A DNA stretch of 64,000 nucleotides from Solirubrobacterales bacterium 70-9 (GCA_903970625.1 CAJCJG010000018.1:1-64000), one strand, 5' to 3'; shown: positions 53,863 to 62,483, counted from the first letter of the stretch. The notes: generated from the letters alone by a model not told the origin. A program made the numbers and translations.

Positions 53863-54983
53863 TCAAAACTCTCGACAAACAGCCGATTCAACTCGGCCAC
53901 CACTGCGGCCCCTGACTCTTTGGCGAGCAGCCCTTCATTGATCCGCTCGGCGGCCGCGTGCTGGAACGGCATGTAGCCGTCGTGGCGCGGACGCACCCAG
54001 GAATTCTCCAGCGTCTCGCGGGTAGCGCGATAAAAATCGCCGTTGGCGGCGTTCACCGACACGTCGCCCCACGCAACCGCGTTGCCCGGCTGGCCGCCCG
54101 CGTCGGCATACGGGCCGCGCTGCACATCGGCACTCGCCAGCCAGAACGCGAACGCCACCGCTTCGTCGCCAAACGGGCAAAAGGCCGAAACGGCGATGCC
54201 GGTGCCGCCGAGGGCGGACCCAACTGGCCCTTGTTCGCCCGCCACCGGAATGTCGGCGAAGGCCAGCGGCGCCGGGCGAAAACCGGGGCGGGCATAGCTG
54301 ACATAGCCGTAGATGTAAGGCGCACAGTGTTCCGCTGCATCCGCGAGCGCCATCCGTTCGGAGACGGCAATCGGGTCCATCGTGAAACAGGCCGGGTCGA
54401 TCAGGCCGGCCAACGTGCGGATGCGCTCGAAAACCTCGGCGCCAAATTCGGCGTCGATCAGGGCTGCCGGACCAAAACTTCCAGCCGGCTGACCCAGATT
54501 GGCGGCGAGGGTATAGAACAGCATCAGCGAGTGCGGCGGCCGCATCGGTACCAGCACCCGGCCCGCCCGCGCCAGGTCCAGCAGATCGTCCCATGTCTCT
54601 ACAGGCCCGGCCAGCCGGTCCGGCCGCCATGCCTGCACCTGCGCTGCCGCGTCGATCGGGAGTGCCCACTGGTCGCCGCGCCAGCGATAGGAACCGAACG
54701 ATTCGCCGACCGACTGATTGGCCAGCCTGATCAGATCGGGCACCCGATCCGGCCGGTTCAGCGGCAGCAGGCAGTCCTCGCGCACGATCTGGCCGACATG
54801 CGGGTGGTCAATGACGATCAGATCGTAGCGGCGAGCCAGATCCTCGACCGGATAGGACTCAAAATCCTGCAACGACCGCCGATCCCAGACGACATCGACA
54901 CCGGTCTTGCTGCGCCACAGTGCCGAACATGCCTCCAGCGGATCGTAGCCGCGCGGATGGCTCCACGTCATGCCGCGCAGCAC
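53859..54983 (-). CDS. ABC-type extracellular solute-binding protein without signal peptide
   Basis: A protein of about 374 residues with the fold of type 2 solute-binding proteins (MTWSHPRGYDPLEACSALW; DLIVIDHPHVG; PIDAAAQVQAW). It has no recognisable signal peptide with either start (GTG 54983 or ATG 54971), which is odd for a binding protein but seen in this subgroup. It lies 4 bp after the hydroxyquinol dioxygenase gene, the last gene of the aromatic operon. No permease or ATPase gene accompanies it, so its role is unclear. Confidence 0.72.
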   Translation of the reverse strand: MLRGMTWSHPRGYDPLEACSALWRSKTGVDVVWDRRSLQDFESYPVEDLARRYDLIVIDHPHVGQIVREDCLLPLNRPDRVPDLIRLANQSVGESFGSYRWRGDQWALPIDAAAQVQAWRPDRLAGPVETWDDLLDLARAGRVLVPMRPPHSLMLFYTLAANLGQPAGSFGPAALIDAEFGAEVFERIRTLAGLIDPACFTMDPIAVSERMALADAAEHCAPYIYGYVSYARPGFRPAPLAFADIPVAGEQGPVGSALGGTGIAVSAFCPFGDEAVAFAFWLASADVQRGPYADAGGQPGNAVAWGDVSVNAANGDFYRATRETLENSWVRPRHDGYMPFQHAAAERINEGLLAKESGAAVVAELNRLFVESFD

Positions 54984-54987
54984 GGTC

Positions 54988-55815
54988 TCAGCCCGCCCGC
55001 TCCAGGCCGAACTCGTAGTGCACGGATTTGCCAAGCACATGCGGCGTAGGCCGCACCACCAGCGCGTCCTTCACGCCGAACACCGCGTCGCTGTCCACGT
55101 ACGGGTCGTCCTCGAAATACAAAGCGGTCGTCAGCGTCCGATAGCCGGGGGCGGAGACGATGAAGTGCAGATGCGCAGGCCGCCACGGATGCCGGCCCGT
55201 GGCCGTCAGCAGTGCGCCAACGGGGCCGTCGTGCGGAATCGGATAAGGCGTCGGCATGATCGTCCGCAGGTCGAACAGGCCGTCGGCATCGGTGGAGAAT
55301 TTTCCGCGCAGATTCATCGCCGGCTGGTTCGGGTCCTGCACGTCGTAGAACCCGTTCGGCGCCGTCTGCCAGACATCCAGCACGGCGCCCGCAATCGGCG
55401 CGCCCGCCGCATCGTGGACGCGCCCATGCACCAACAAATCGGCGTCCGATCCGTCCTTCAGGATCGACGCGCCCGGGGGCAAATCGGGCGCGCCCTCGAC
55501 ATAGAACGGCCCAAGCACGCTGGTCTCCGTCGCCCCGGGGCTTTTACGATTGTTGATCAGTTCCACCAGCGTCGAGACGCCGAGCGTGTCCGACAACAGA
55601 ATAAACTCCTGCCGCGTGTCGTCGCACATGTGGCCAGTCGCCGTCAGGAATTTGATCGCCGCCAGCCATTCCGCCTCGGTCGGCTCCACGTCGCGCACGA
55701 ACGCATGCAGATGGCGCACAAAACTCGCCACCACCTGCTTCAGGCGCGGATTCTCGCACCCTGCCAATTGGCCCACGACCGCGTCCGTGGCCGTCGATTC
55801 CGTCACATCGCGCAT
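54988..55815 (-). CDS. hydroxyquinol 1,2-dioxygenase (intradiol)
   Basis: A 275-residue intradiol dioxygenase cleaving hydroxyquinol (1,2,4-trihydroxybenzene) to maleylacetate. The Fe(III) ligands are all present: Y157 (NGFYDVQ), Y191 (TPYPIPHDGPVG), H215 and H217 (RPAHLHF). The N-terminal helical dimer domain includes GHMCDDTRQEFILLSDTLG. Neighbouring maleylacetate reductase is the next enzyme in this route, favouring hydroxyquinol over catechol as substrate. In the hap cluster of Pseudomonas fluorescens ACB the equivalent gene is hapB. Confidence 0.88.
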   Translation of the reverse strand: MRDVTESTATDAVVGQLAGCENPRLKQVVASFVRHLHAFVRDVEPTEAEWLAAIKFLTATGHMCDDTRQEFILLSDTLGVSTLVELINNRKSPGATETSVLGPFYVEGAPDLPPGASILKDGSDADLLVHGRVHDAAGAPIAGAVLDVWQTAPNGFYDVQDPNQPAMNLRGKFSTDADGLFDLRTIMPTPYPIPHDGPVGALLTATGRHPWRPAHLHFIVSAPGYRTLTTALYFEDDPYVDSDAVFGVKDALVVRPTPHVLGKSVHYEFGLERAG

Positions 55816-55827
55816 CGTGCCTCTCCA

Positions 55828-57126
55828 TCAGGTGATCGGCTGCATCGGCCCATCCACCGGAATCGATGGCGCGGTCCCGTTGAAGGTGATCGCAAGATCG
55901 TATTTGAACGCGCCGCCGCGCCGCCACTGCCCGCCGACCAGCGGTGTCTTCGTCACGTTCTTCACCGGCCCGTGTGCCCAATCCACGCGGCCCACGACGG
56001 TATCGAGCGAAGTCGCACCGATCGCCGCCGAGACGGCCGCGTGATCCTCGACATCGCCGACATGCTTCAGCACATCGACGGCGACCTCGATCAGCGAGTG
56101 CGCGAAGCCGATGCACTGCGTCCACTGCTTCTTCGTCGTGGCCGTGTAGCTCTGCGCGAGCGCCCCGGCACTCTGCCCGGTCAGCGACGACGTGAACGGA
56201 TGGCGCGGCGACCACCAGACTTCGCTCGACAGATTGTGCGCCGTGTTTCCCAGCGCCTCGACGGCGACCGGAAACAGAATCCCCTTGCCCACGCTTGCGG
56301 CTTTTGGCTTAAAACCCTGCTGCTGCGCCTGGGTCCAGAACGTCGTGAAGTCGGGCGGGATCACCACGCCCGTCACGATCTCGACCTTCGCTTCCTTGAA
56401 GCGGCCGATCTGCGCGGAGAAATTATCGCTCAGATCCTGATAGCGGCCAGGATCGACCAGTTTGTAGCCGAGCTTGTCCAGAACTGGCGGAAAGCCGAGC
56501 TTTGGGTCGCCCCACGCATTGCCGTCGCCATCGTTCGGGAACAGGCCGCCGACGATCTTGTCGGTCGTCAGTTGCCCCCACATGCCGGTGTAAACGGCGA
56601 TCACGTCCTCCAAACCCCAGAAATAATGCCAGGTGTATTTGAACCCCACGTCCGGTTTGCCGCCGCGCGTGAAGAACCACGGCTGCCATGGCGCCATCGT
56701 GGAAATGCACGGCACTTCGTTGACCTCGCATTGGTCCGACACGGGATTGGTCGTCTCGGGCGTGGAAGAGACCAGCATCAGGTCGATGTTGTCCGCCTGG
56801 ATCAGGCTGCTCGCCACTTCGGCCGCGCGATTCGGATTGGATTGGCTGTCCTTCAGCACAATCTCCACCGGACGCTTGCCGGCCTTGGTGACGACGCCGT
56901 CCGCCAGCAGTGATTTCACGCCATGCAGCGTGAACGCATCCGCCTCGCCGAACGCCGCCAGCGGCCCCGTCTGCGGGCTGACGAAGCCGATCTTGATCGT
57001 CTTGGTCGCCGCACGCACCGGCCGCATCGGGCCGAGCGCCGCGAGTGCAGCCGCCGTCGCCGTGCCGGCGATGAAGCGGCGCCGTCCTGCCGGTGCCAGA
57101 ATCTCGGCGAGCGTCTTCTCGGTCAT
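55828..57126 (-). CDS. LivK-type ABC substrate-binding protein within the hydroquinone operon
   Basis: A 432-residue type I periplasmic binding protein with a Tat-like signal (GRRRFIAGTATAAALAALG) and mature start IKIGFVSPQTGPLAAFGEAD. It is not closely related to the tandem pair at 2888-5360. It lies between the dioxygenase and maleylacetate reductase genes, so an aromatic ligand or pathway intermediate is a fair guess. No liv-type permease is nearby; it may use the channel of another system. Confidence 0.82.
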   Translation of the reverse strand: MTEKTLAEILAPAGRRRFIAGTATAAALAALGPMRPVRAATKTIKIGFVSPQTGPLAAFGEADAFTLHGVKSLLADGVVTKAGKRPVEIVLKDSQSNPNRAAEVASSLIQADNIDLMLVSSTPETTNPVSDQCEVNEVPCISTMAPWQPWFFTRGGKPDVGFKYTWHYFWGLEDVIAVYTGMWGQLTTDKIVGGLFPNDGDGNAWGDPKLGFPPVLDKLGYKLVDPGRYQDLSDNFSAQIGRFKEAKVEIVTGVVIPPDFTTFWTQAQQQGFKPKAASVGKGILFPVAVEALGNTAHNLSSEVWWSPRHPFTSSLTGQSAGALAQSYTATTKKQWTQCIGFAHSLIEVAVDVLKHVGDVEDHAAVSAAIGATSLDTVVGRVDWAHGPVKNVTKTPLVGGQWRRGGAFKYDLAITFNGTAPSIPVDGPMQPIT

Positions 57127-57152
57127 GTCGTTTCCCCTCGATCTTTGCCGGT

Positions 57153-58211
57153 CTATGACGCCGGTCGATAACCCTCGAACGCATCGCGCAGCAGCGCCCG
57201 CACGCCGTCCCGCATCACCGGGCGCGGATTCCAGTACGGATTGGCCGTCGCCAAATCGGCGACGCGGTCGATATCCGATTCGCGCATTCCCAAGTCCCGC
57301 AGCGATGTTTTGGCACCCACGGCGACCGCGAGATCAAACAGCCCGTGCGCCGCATCGTCTGCACCCAATGCCGCCGCAATGCGCGCCATCGCGTCCGGCG
57401 CCGCATACCGATTATAGGCAACGGCGTGCGGCAAGACGACGGTATGCGTCTCCGCATGCGGCAGGTTCAGCGTACCGCCGAGCGCGTGGCAAAGCTTGTG
57501 ATGAATCGCCATCCCGACCGCGCCCAGCGACGCGCCCGCAAGCCACGCGCCGTATTGCGCCCGCGTCCGCGCGGCCAAATTCGTCGGTTCCCGCACCACG
57601 CGCGGCAAACTATCGGCGAGCGCACGAATACCGTCCTCTGCCATCAACGAAATCACCGGATTGGCGCTTTGCGCATACAGCGCCTCCACACAATGGGCGA
57701 TGGCGTTCATGCCGGACACGCCGGACAGCGCCGGCGGCAAACTCAATGTCAGCGTCGGATCGTAGATCACCGCACGCGGCAGCACGCGCCGGTCGTTGCC
57801 CGTTTTCTTCACGCCGGCCTCGGTCAGCCCCCAGATCGGTGTCATCTCCGATCCCGCATAGGTCGTCGGCACGGCAATAATCGGCGTACCAAATTCCAGT
57901 GCTATGGCTTTGCCGAGCCCGATTGTCGAGCCGCCACCGACCGCGATGCACACATCCGCGCCCAGCGCCGCCGCGTGCTCGCGCGCCGCGCGCGCAACCT
58001 CCACCGGCACATGCATCGTCGCTTTGTCGTAGATGCCAACGGAATTTTCCCCAAGCCGGCGCGCAACATCTCGGGCCATTACCCGCTGTTCCGGCGTACA
58101 CAGCACGAGCGCCTTCGCCGCCCCCAGCCGCGCCACTTCGTCCGGCAACCGGTCCAGCGCGCCCACGCCAAAAATCACGCGCCACGGCAGCGGTTCGAAG
58201 ACAAAGTCCAT
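57153..58211 (-). CDS. hapF: maleylacetate reductase
   Basis: A 352-residue iron-containing-alcohol-dehydrogenase-fold enzyme reducing maleylacetate to beta-ketoadipate with NAD(P)H. The nucleotide site GGGSTIGLGKAIAL and TTYAGSEMTPIWGLT are characteristic, as are the metal-site histidines in HHKLCHALGG and PHAETH. ATG 58211 shares one base with the stop of the aldehyde dehydrogenase gene. It is the common end point for both ring-cleavage branches here. Confidence 0.9.
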   Translation of the reverse strand: MDFVFEPLPWRVIFGVGALDRLPDEVARLGAAKALVLCTPEQRVMARDVARRLGENSVGIYDKATMHVPVEVARAAREHAAALGADVCIAVGGGSTIGLGKAIALEFGTPIIAVPTTYAGSEMTPIWGLTEAGVKKTGNDRRVLPRAVIYDPTLTLSLPPALSGVSGMNAIAHCVEALYAQSANPVISLMAEDGIRALADSLPRVVREPTNLAARTRAQYGAWLAGASLGAVGMAIHHKLCHALGGTLNLPHAETHTVVLPHAVAYNRYAAPDAMARIAAALGADDAAHGLFDLAVAVGAKTSLRDLGMRESDIDRVADLATANPYWNPRPVMRDGVRALLRDAFEGYRPAS

Positions 58212-59674
58212 CAGCGCGGATACCACGGCGGAATTTGCGCATCGACATTCACCCACACGGATTTCGCATCCGTGTAGTCGTGCATCGCCTCGAACCCCAT
58301 CTCGCGCCCATAGCCGCTGCGCCCGACGCCGCCGAACGGCGAGCCGGGATTCACCCGCTTGTAGCAGTTGATCCACACCATGCCGGAGCGCATCGCGTGC
58401 GCCACCCGATGCGCCCGCTGCAAATTCTGCGTCCACAACCCGCCGCCGAGGCCGTACTCGGTGCCGTTGGCAATCGCAACCGCCTCCGCCTCATCCTTGA
58501 AGGTGGAGACGGCGACGAACGGGCCGAACACTTCTTCCTGGCACACCCGATCCTGCGGCTGTGCCCGCACCACGGTCGGCCGCAAATAGAATCCGTTGGA
58601 CAGCGCGGCCTCTTCCGGCACCGTACCGCCGAGCAGAATTTCGCCGCCCTCCTGATGCGCGATGCGGCAGTACTGCAACACCCGCTCCTGATGCTGGCGT
58701 GACGTCAGCGGTCCCATCTCGGTCGCCGGATCGGACGGGTCGCCGACACGGATCGAAGCCGCCAGCTTCAAAAACCCGTCCAAAAACGCATCGGCGATCC
58801 TTTCGTGCAGCAGCAGCCGCGACCCCGCGATGCATGCCTGCCCCTGGTTGTGAAAGATCGCGAACGCGGAGCCGTTGATGGCGGCGGGCAGGAACGCATC
58901 GTCGAACACGATGTTCGCACCCTTGCCGCCAAGCTCCAGTTGCACGCGCTTCAAATTGCCGGAGGACGCCTGCACGATGCGTTTCCCAGTCGCGGTGGAC
59001 CCGGTGAAAGCAATCTTGTCCACGCCCGGATGCTCGGCCAGATGCTGCCCCGCCGTCGTGCCGTAACCGGGAACGATGTTGGCCACGCCTGCGGGAAACC
59101 CGACTTCCGCCATCAACTCGGCGATGCGCAGCGTGGACAGCGGCGTGATCTCGGCCGGCTTCAGCACCACCGTATTGCCGGCCGCCAGCGCCGGCCCCAT
59201 TTTCCAACTGGTGAACATCAACGGAAAATTCCACGGCACGATTTGGCCCACCACACCCAGCGGCGCGCGCTGCACGTAGTTCAGGAATCCCGCCTCCACC
59301 GGCACGACGCTGCCTTGCACCTTGTCGGCCATGCCGCCGAAATAGCGGAACGTCGCCGCCGTGCGCGGCACGTCCAGTCCGCGCGTGTCGCGCAGCGGAT
59401 GGCCGGTGTCCAGCGTCTCCAGCCGCGCTAAGGCCTCGCCATCCTGCTCGATGCGGTCCGCCAGTTTCAGCAGCAGCCGCCCACGATCCGCCGCCGCCAT
59501 ACGGCTCCAGGCCGGAAACGCCGCGCGCGCGGCATCGACAGCCTTGTCAACGTCGGCCGCGCGCCCCTCGGCAATCTCGCAAATCGTGCTGCCGTCGTGC
59601 GGGTTGAGCACGGGAATCGTCCCGCCCTGGGCGGCATCGACGAACGCGCCGCCGATGAACAGTTTGGTCTGCAT
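58211..59674 (-). CDS. hapE: aldehyde dehydrogenase, probable 4-hydroxymuconic semialdehyde dehydrogenase
   Basis: A 487-residue NAD-dependent aldehyde dehydrogenase with E248 (LELGGKG) and catalytic C281 (NQGQACIAGS). Sequence alone gives a general aldehyde dehydrogenase. Its place between the hydroquinone dioxygenase and maleylacetate reductase genes matches HapE/PnpE, which oxidises 4-hydroxymuconic semialdehyde to maleylacetate. It lies 15 bp after hapD. Confidence 0.85.
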   Translation of the reverse strand: MQTKLFIGGAFVDAAQGGTIPVLNPHDGSTICEIAEGRAADVDKAVDAARAAFPAWSRMAAADRGRLLLKLADRIEQDGEALARLETLDTGHPLRDTRGLDVPRTAATFRYFGGMADKVQGSVVPVEAGFLNYVQRAPLGVVGQIVPWNFPLMFTSWKMGPALAAGNTVVLKPAEITPLSTLRIAELMAEVGFPAGVANIVPGYGTTAGQHLAEHPGVDKIAFTGSTATGKRIVQASSGNLKRVQLELGGKGANIVFDDAFLPAAINGSAFAIFHNQGQACIAGSRLLLHERIADAFLDGFLKLAASIRVGDPSDPATEMGPLTSRQHQERVLQYCRIAHQEGGEILLGGTVPEEAALSNGFYLRPTVVRAQPQDRVCQEEVFGPFVAVSTFKDEAEAVAIANGTEYGLGGGLWTQNLQRAHRVAHAMRSGMVWINCYKRVNPGSPFGGVGRSGYGREMGFEAMHDYTDAKSVWVNVDAQIPPWYPR

Positions 59675-59689
59675 CGGCGGGGAAAATCC

Positions 59690-60724
59690 CTAGAATGTCA
59701 CTGGAACGTTCGGGGCCTTGCCCTCACGGATCAACGCGGGAATCTTGGGCGAGCCGTTTTCCCACACCAGCAGCATCGAACGCTTGTCGGAGAATCCCTG
59801 ATGCCGCACGTCGGCCGGCATCACGCACACGTCGCCCGCCTTGCACACCACCTGCGCCCGATACGCACCGGTATCACGATTCTTCGTCGTCCACACGATC
59901 TCGTCTGACAACTGAATAAACCATTCCGGCCGGTCGTTACCGTGCTCTACCGGCAGGATGAATTCCTCCGAGGTCGGGCAGAACAGGCTTTCCTTCACCA
60001 CGGAACAGACGGACGGATTCCATGTCACGTCCGAACGCGACAGATACGCAAACAGGTTGAACGCCGAGACCTCGTGCTCGAAGCCCGGTTCCGCATACAC
60101 TTCCGGAGCATCCTGCGGCACATCGGCGAACATACGATTCACCGTGTAGCCGTCGGCATCCGTGCGCACCGGCGTATCCCCCGGCAACCCGACCATGCGT
60201 TTGGCGGTGACGCGCTTGCGGCCCACGGCGGCATCGTTGTCGCCGTTCTTGCTGCCCCATGGCGCACCCGTTTCCATCGGCGCCGCGAACGGATCGTAGC
60301 CCTCGTTCGTCCAGTCGCCGATCATCTCCTTAAAGATCCGCATCAGCTCGTCGGCCTTGAACCGCTCGATGAACGCGGTGCCGGAGCGCACGAAAGATTC
60401 GTTTGTGGCGCCGGCAAACATTTCTACCTCGCCGTAGTAGTTCGTGGTCCCGAACACCGCGTCGAAATTCACCGTCCCGTAGAAAAACCCCCAGGCCACA
60501 TCGCGCATCAGCGCGCGCAGGAACACGTCGATGGCCAGTTGGTGCCGGCCGTTCGGCCAGGTGATATGGGCGAAATAGCCGTCGCGGCGGAACCCGAACG
60601 CGCCGGCGCGAAAGCTGCGGTAGCCGGTGCGGTTGTCCGCCGGATCGGTCGCGAACGCCGATTGCAATGGCAACCCGCGCGGGTTGGCGGGGCGCATCGG
60701 CGCGATGTCTTCGCTCATGGCCAT
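59690..60724 (-). CDS. hapD: hydroquinone 1,2-dioxygenase large subunit
   Basis: A 344-residue protein matching the large subunit of two-component hydroquinone dioxygenases (HapD/PnpD), which open hydroquinone to 4-hydroxymuconic semialdehyde with Fe(II). The expected ligand set is visible with the right spacing: H261, N263 and E267 in EHGNDRPEW, and H308 in ADVRHQG. These correspond, as I recall, to H256, N258, E262 and H303 of PnpD from Pseudomonas WBC-3. The small subunit gene is 25 bp upstream. GGAA precedes the start. Confidence 0.88.
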   Translation of the reverse strand: MAMSEDIAPMRPANPRGLPLQSAFATDPADNRTGYRSFRAGAFGFRRDGYFAHITWPNGRHQLAIDVFLRALMRDVAWGFFYGTVNFDAVFGTTNYYGEVEMFAGATNESFVRSGTAFIERFKADELMRIFKEMIGDWTNEGYDPFAAPMETGAPWGSKNGDNDAAVGRKRVTAKRMVGLPGDTPVRTDADGYTVNRMFADVPQDAPEVYAEPGFEHEVSAFNLFAYLSRSDVTWNPSVCSVVKESLFCPTSEEFILPVEHGNDRPEWFIQLSDEIVWTTKNRDTGAYRAQVVCKAGDVCVMPADVRHQGFSDKRSMLLVWENGSPKIPALIREGKAPNVPVTF

Positions 60725-60749
60725 GGTCGGTTCCTTCCGGCGTCGGTCG

Positions 60750-61250
60750 TCAGCTTTGGCAAATCTTCGCCCATTTGTGGACCGTTTCCGGCCCGTCGAT
60801 GGTCTGAATCATCAGCGTCGCCGGGCGTGGAGCCTGAAAGCGATACGCGGCCCCTACCGGCAGCAATGCCATGTGCCCGCGCCGCAGCACGATGCGCCCC
60901 ATTTTTTGCCCCGCCGGCAGGTCGTCCAGCCGCCGCGCCCCCTCGCTCTCCGGGTCCACGACGGCATCCGGATCGTCGAGTTTGACCAGATGCACTTCGA
61001 TCTCGTGATCCAGCGACAGTGCAAACTCATCGTGCGCGCAGGTGTACCAGGGCGACACACCCTCCGCGCGAGCCACTTCGATAACGTACTCGAAATTCTT
61101 CGCCACGACGACGCGCTCGAACGGCAAAGATTTCGCGGCCACTTCAAACATGTTGGAAAACAGGTAGTTTTTGGCGCTGTCGTCGATGACGTTCACGCCA
61201 CCCTTGGCGTATGCGTCGATCGAGCCAAACACGGTCGTATACTCGGACAT
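60750..61250 (-). CDS. hapC: hydroquinone 1,2-dioxygenase small subunit
   Basis: A 166-residue cupin-like protein of the HapC/PnpC type, about the expected size of the 19-kDa small subunit. It has SLDHEIEVHLVKLDDP and GRIVLRRGHMALLP in a beta-barrel arrangement and pairs with HapD to form the alpha2-beta2 enzyme. It is the first gene of the operon; the ATG at 61250 has only a weak purine-rich ribosome site (CGAGAAA). The open frame upstream to 62147 is a shadow of the regulator gene. Confidence 0.87.
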   Translation of the reverse strand: MSEYTTVFGSIDAYAKGGVNVIDDSAKNYLFSNMFEVAAKSLPFERVVVAKNFEYVIEVARAEGVSPWYTCAHDEFALSLDHEIEVHLVKLDDPDAVVDPESEGARRLDDLPAGQKMGRIVLRRGHMALLPVGAAYRFQAPRPATLMIQTIDGPETVHKWAKICQS

Positions 61251-61276
61251 CGTTTCTCGTTCCCTGGCCAACGTTC

Positions 61277-61287
61277 GTTCGGCGAAC
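61277..61287. promoter_or_regulatory. candidate operator downstream of the hap promoter
   Basis: GTTCG-G-CGAAC is a perfect 5-bp inverted repeat between the candidate -10 box and the hapC start, with another GTTCG copy just beside it. A repressor here would block transcription of the catabolic operon. Confidence 0.35.
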
Positions 61288-61306
61288 AAGCATTCTCTTT
61301 GCGAAC

Positions 61307-61336
61307 ACGATATGCCCGCGTGGCCCGGCCGGTCAA
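61307..61336 (-). promoter_or_regulatory. candidate sigma70-type promoter of the hydroquinone operon
   Basis: On the minus strand TTGACC (61336-61331) and TATCGT (61312-61307) are 18 nt apart, about 57 bp upstream of the hapC ATG. It lies in the 95-bp gap after the WYL-regulator gene, so the operon can be expressed independently of that gene. Confidence 0.45.
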
Positions 61337-61345
61337 GGTCCGCGC

Positions 61346-62026
61346 TCAGTCCTTCATCGCCGCCGCCAGATAGTCCGGCAGCCCGCGCCCGGCTTCGCGC
61401 GGAAAATTGTTGCCCAGCACGATGGCGGTCATCCGGTCGATGCGGAATGCCCGGAAATCGCCGCGCAACTCGCACCACGCCGCCAGCGTCCACACGCCGC
61501 CCCAGAAGAACAGCCCCAGCGGGCGCACTGTCCGCTCGGTCAGCCCGCCCGTCTCCGTCGTGTAGCCGAACGCCACCCGCAAATTGCCGTCGATGGCCGC
61601 GTGCAGCCGGTCCAGATCGTGGCGAACCGCGTCGGAGGCGACGTGGCCGGGCGCGTACAGCCGCGTCCGGTCCATCCGCTCGCGCAGCGCAGGCGGCAGC
61701 ACCGCCTCGATTTTCCGCAACGCCTCCTCGGCCGACGCCGCCAGTCGTGCGCCGCCCCAGGCCCGCGCCATCCGCGCGCCCAGGACGACGGCCTCGATCT
61801 CCGCCGCATCGAACATCAGCGGTGGCAGGTCGAAGCCGGCGCGCATCACGTAGCCGACGCCCGCCTCCCCCTCGATCGGCACGCCGGAGGCCAGCAGATC
61901 GCGCACGTCGCGATAGACGGTGCGCTCCGAGACCTCCAGCCGCTCCGCCAGCTTGCGCGCCGTCGTCAGCCGTCCTCCCCGCAGCAATTGCAGCAAGCGG
62001 AACAGCCGGTCGGCGCGCCGGCTCAC
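61346..62026 (-). CDS. YafY-type regulator with HTH and WYL domain
   Basis: A 226-residue DeoR-like regulator. Residues 1-60 form a helix-turn-helix (LFRLLQLLRGGRLTTARKLAERL and RTVYRDVRDL), and the C-terminal half is a WYL domain (RVAFGYTTETG; RPLGLFFWGGVWTLAAWCE; FRAFRID). WYL domains sense small ligands or nucleic acids. The GTG start overlaps the VOC gene stop by 4 bp, so the two are one operon. It is the only DNA-binding protein next to the hap operon, but control of hap is not shown. Confidence 0.85.
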   Translation of the reverse strand: MSRRADRLFRLLQLLRGGRLTTARKLAERLEVSERTVYRDVRDLLASGVPIEGEAGVGYVMRAGFDLPPLMFDAAEIEAVVLGARMARAWGGARLAASAEEALRKIEAVLPPALRERMDRTRLYAPGHVASDAVRHDLDRLHAAIDGNLRVAFGYTTETGGLTERTVRPLGLFFWGGVWTLAAWCELRGDFRAFRIDRMTAIVLGNNFPREAGRGLPDYLAAAMKD

Positions 62027-62400
62027 GTCCCGTGCAGCCCGACGCGATTGCCCTCCGGGTCGAACACATGGACGAAGCTGCCCATCCCCGGCGGCAATTC
62101 CACTCGTGGCCCGGCAAACCGGCCGCCGGCCGCCTCCACCCGGTCAATCACCTCGTTCAGCCGCGTTCCGCAGTTCAGATAGACGATGCTGCCGGCCCCG
62201 CCCGGTTGCAGATGCGCCGCCTCGATCACGGCCCCGCCGACACCGGGTTCCGCGTACGGGAACACCGCCATACGCGGCCCGCCGAACTGTTCCACCCGCA
62301 GCTTGCCGGCGAGCAGCGCCTCGTAGAACGCCACCGTCTGCTCGAACGCCCGCGCCGGGATTTCGAACCACGCCACCGCCGAACCTTGTTTCTCGCTCAT
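62023..62400 (-). CDS. VOC-family (glyoxalase/bleomycin resistance-like) protein
   Basis: A 125-residue vicinal-oxygen-chelate protein starting MSEKQGSAVAWFEIPA. Two beta-alpha-beta modules are visible (FEQTVAFYEALL and VIDRVEAAGGRF), ending FVHVFDPEGNRVGL, the family hallmark. ATG 62400 is chosen because GGAGG lies 7 nt upstream. It is coupled to the YafY-type regulator, a pairing common in proteobacteria. Substrate unknown. Confidence 0.85.
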   Translation of the reverse strand: MSEKQGSAVAWFEIPARAFEQTVAFYEALLAGKLRVEQFGGPRMAVFPYAEPGVGGAVIEAAHLQPGGAGSIVYLNCGTRLNEVIDRVEAAGGRFAGPRVELPPGMGSFVHVFDPEGNRVGLHGT

Positions 62401-62456
62401 CGCCGTCCCTCCGTTCCCGCCGCACCAGCGCGGCACGGCAGGAACCTACCGGACCC

Positions 62457-62480
62457 CTCCTGACAGCATCGTGTCAGGAG
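62457..62480. promoter_or_regulatory. probable operator of the VOC/YafY operon
   Basis: CTCCTGACA-GCATCG-TGTCAGGAG is a perfect 9-bp inverted repeat, 56 bp upstream of the VOC ATG. The CTGACA/TGTCAG half-sites look like those found, from memory, before other YafY/VOC pairs. A -10-like TAGGTT (62448-62443, minus) lies just downstream. Autoregulation by the WYL protein is the simplest reading. Confidence 0.5.
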
Positions 62481-62483
62481 ACA

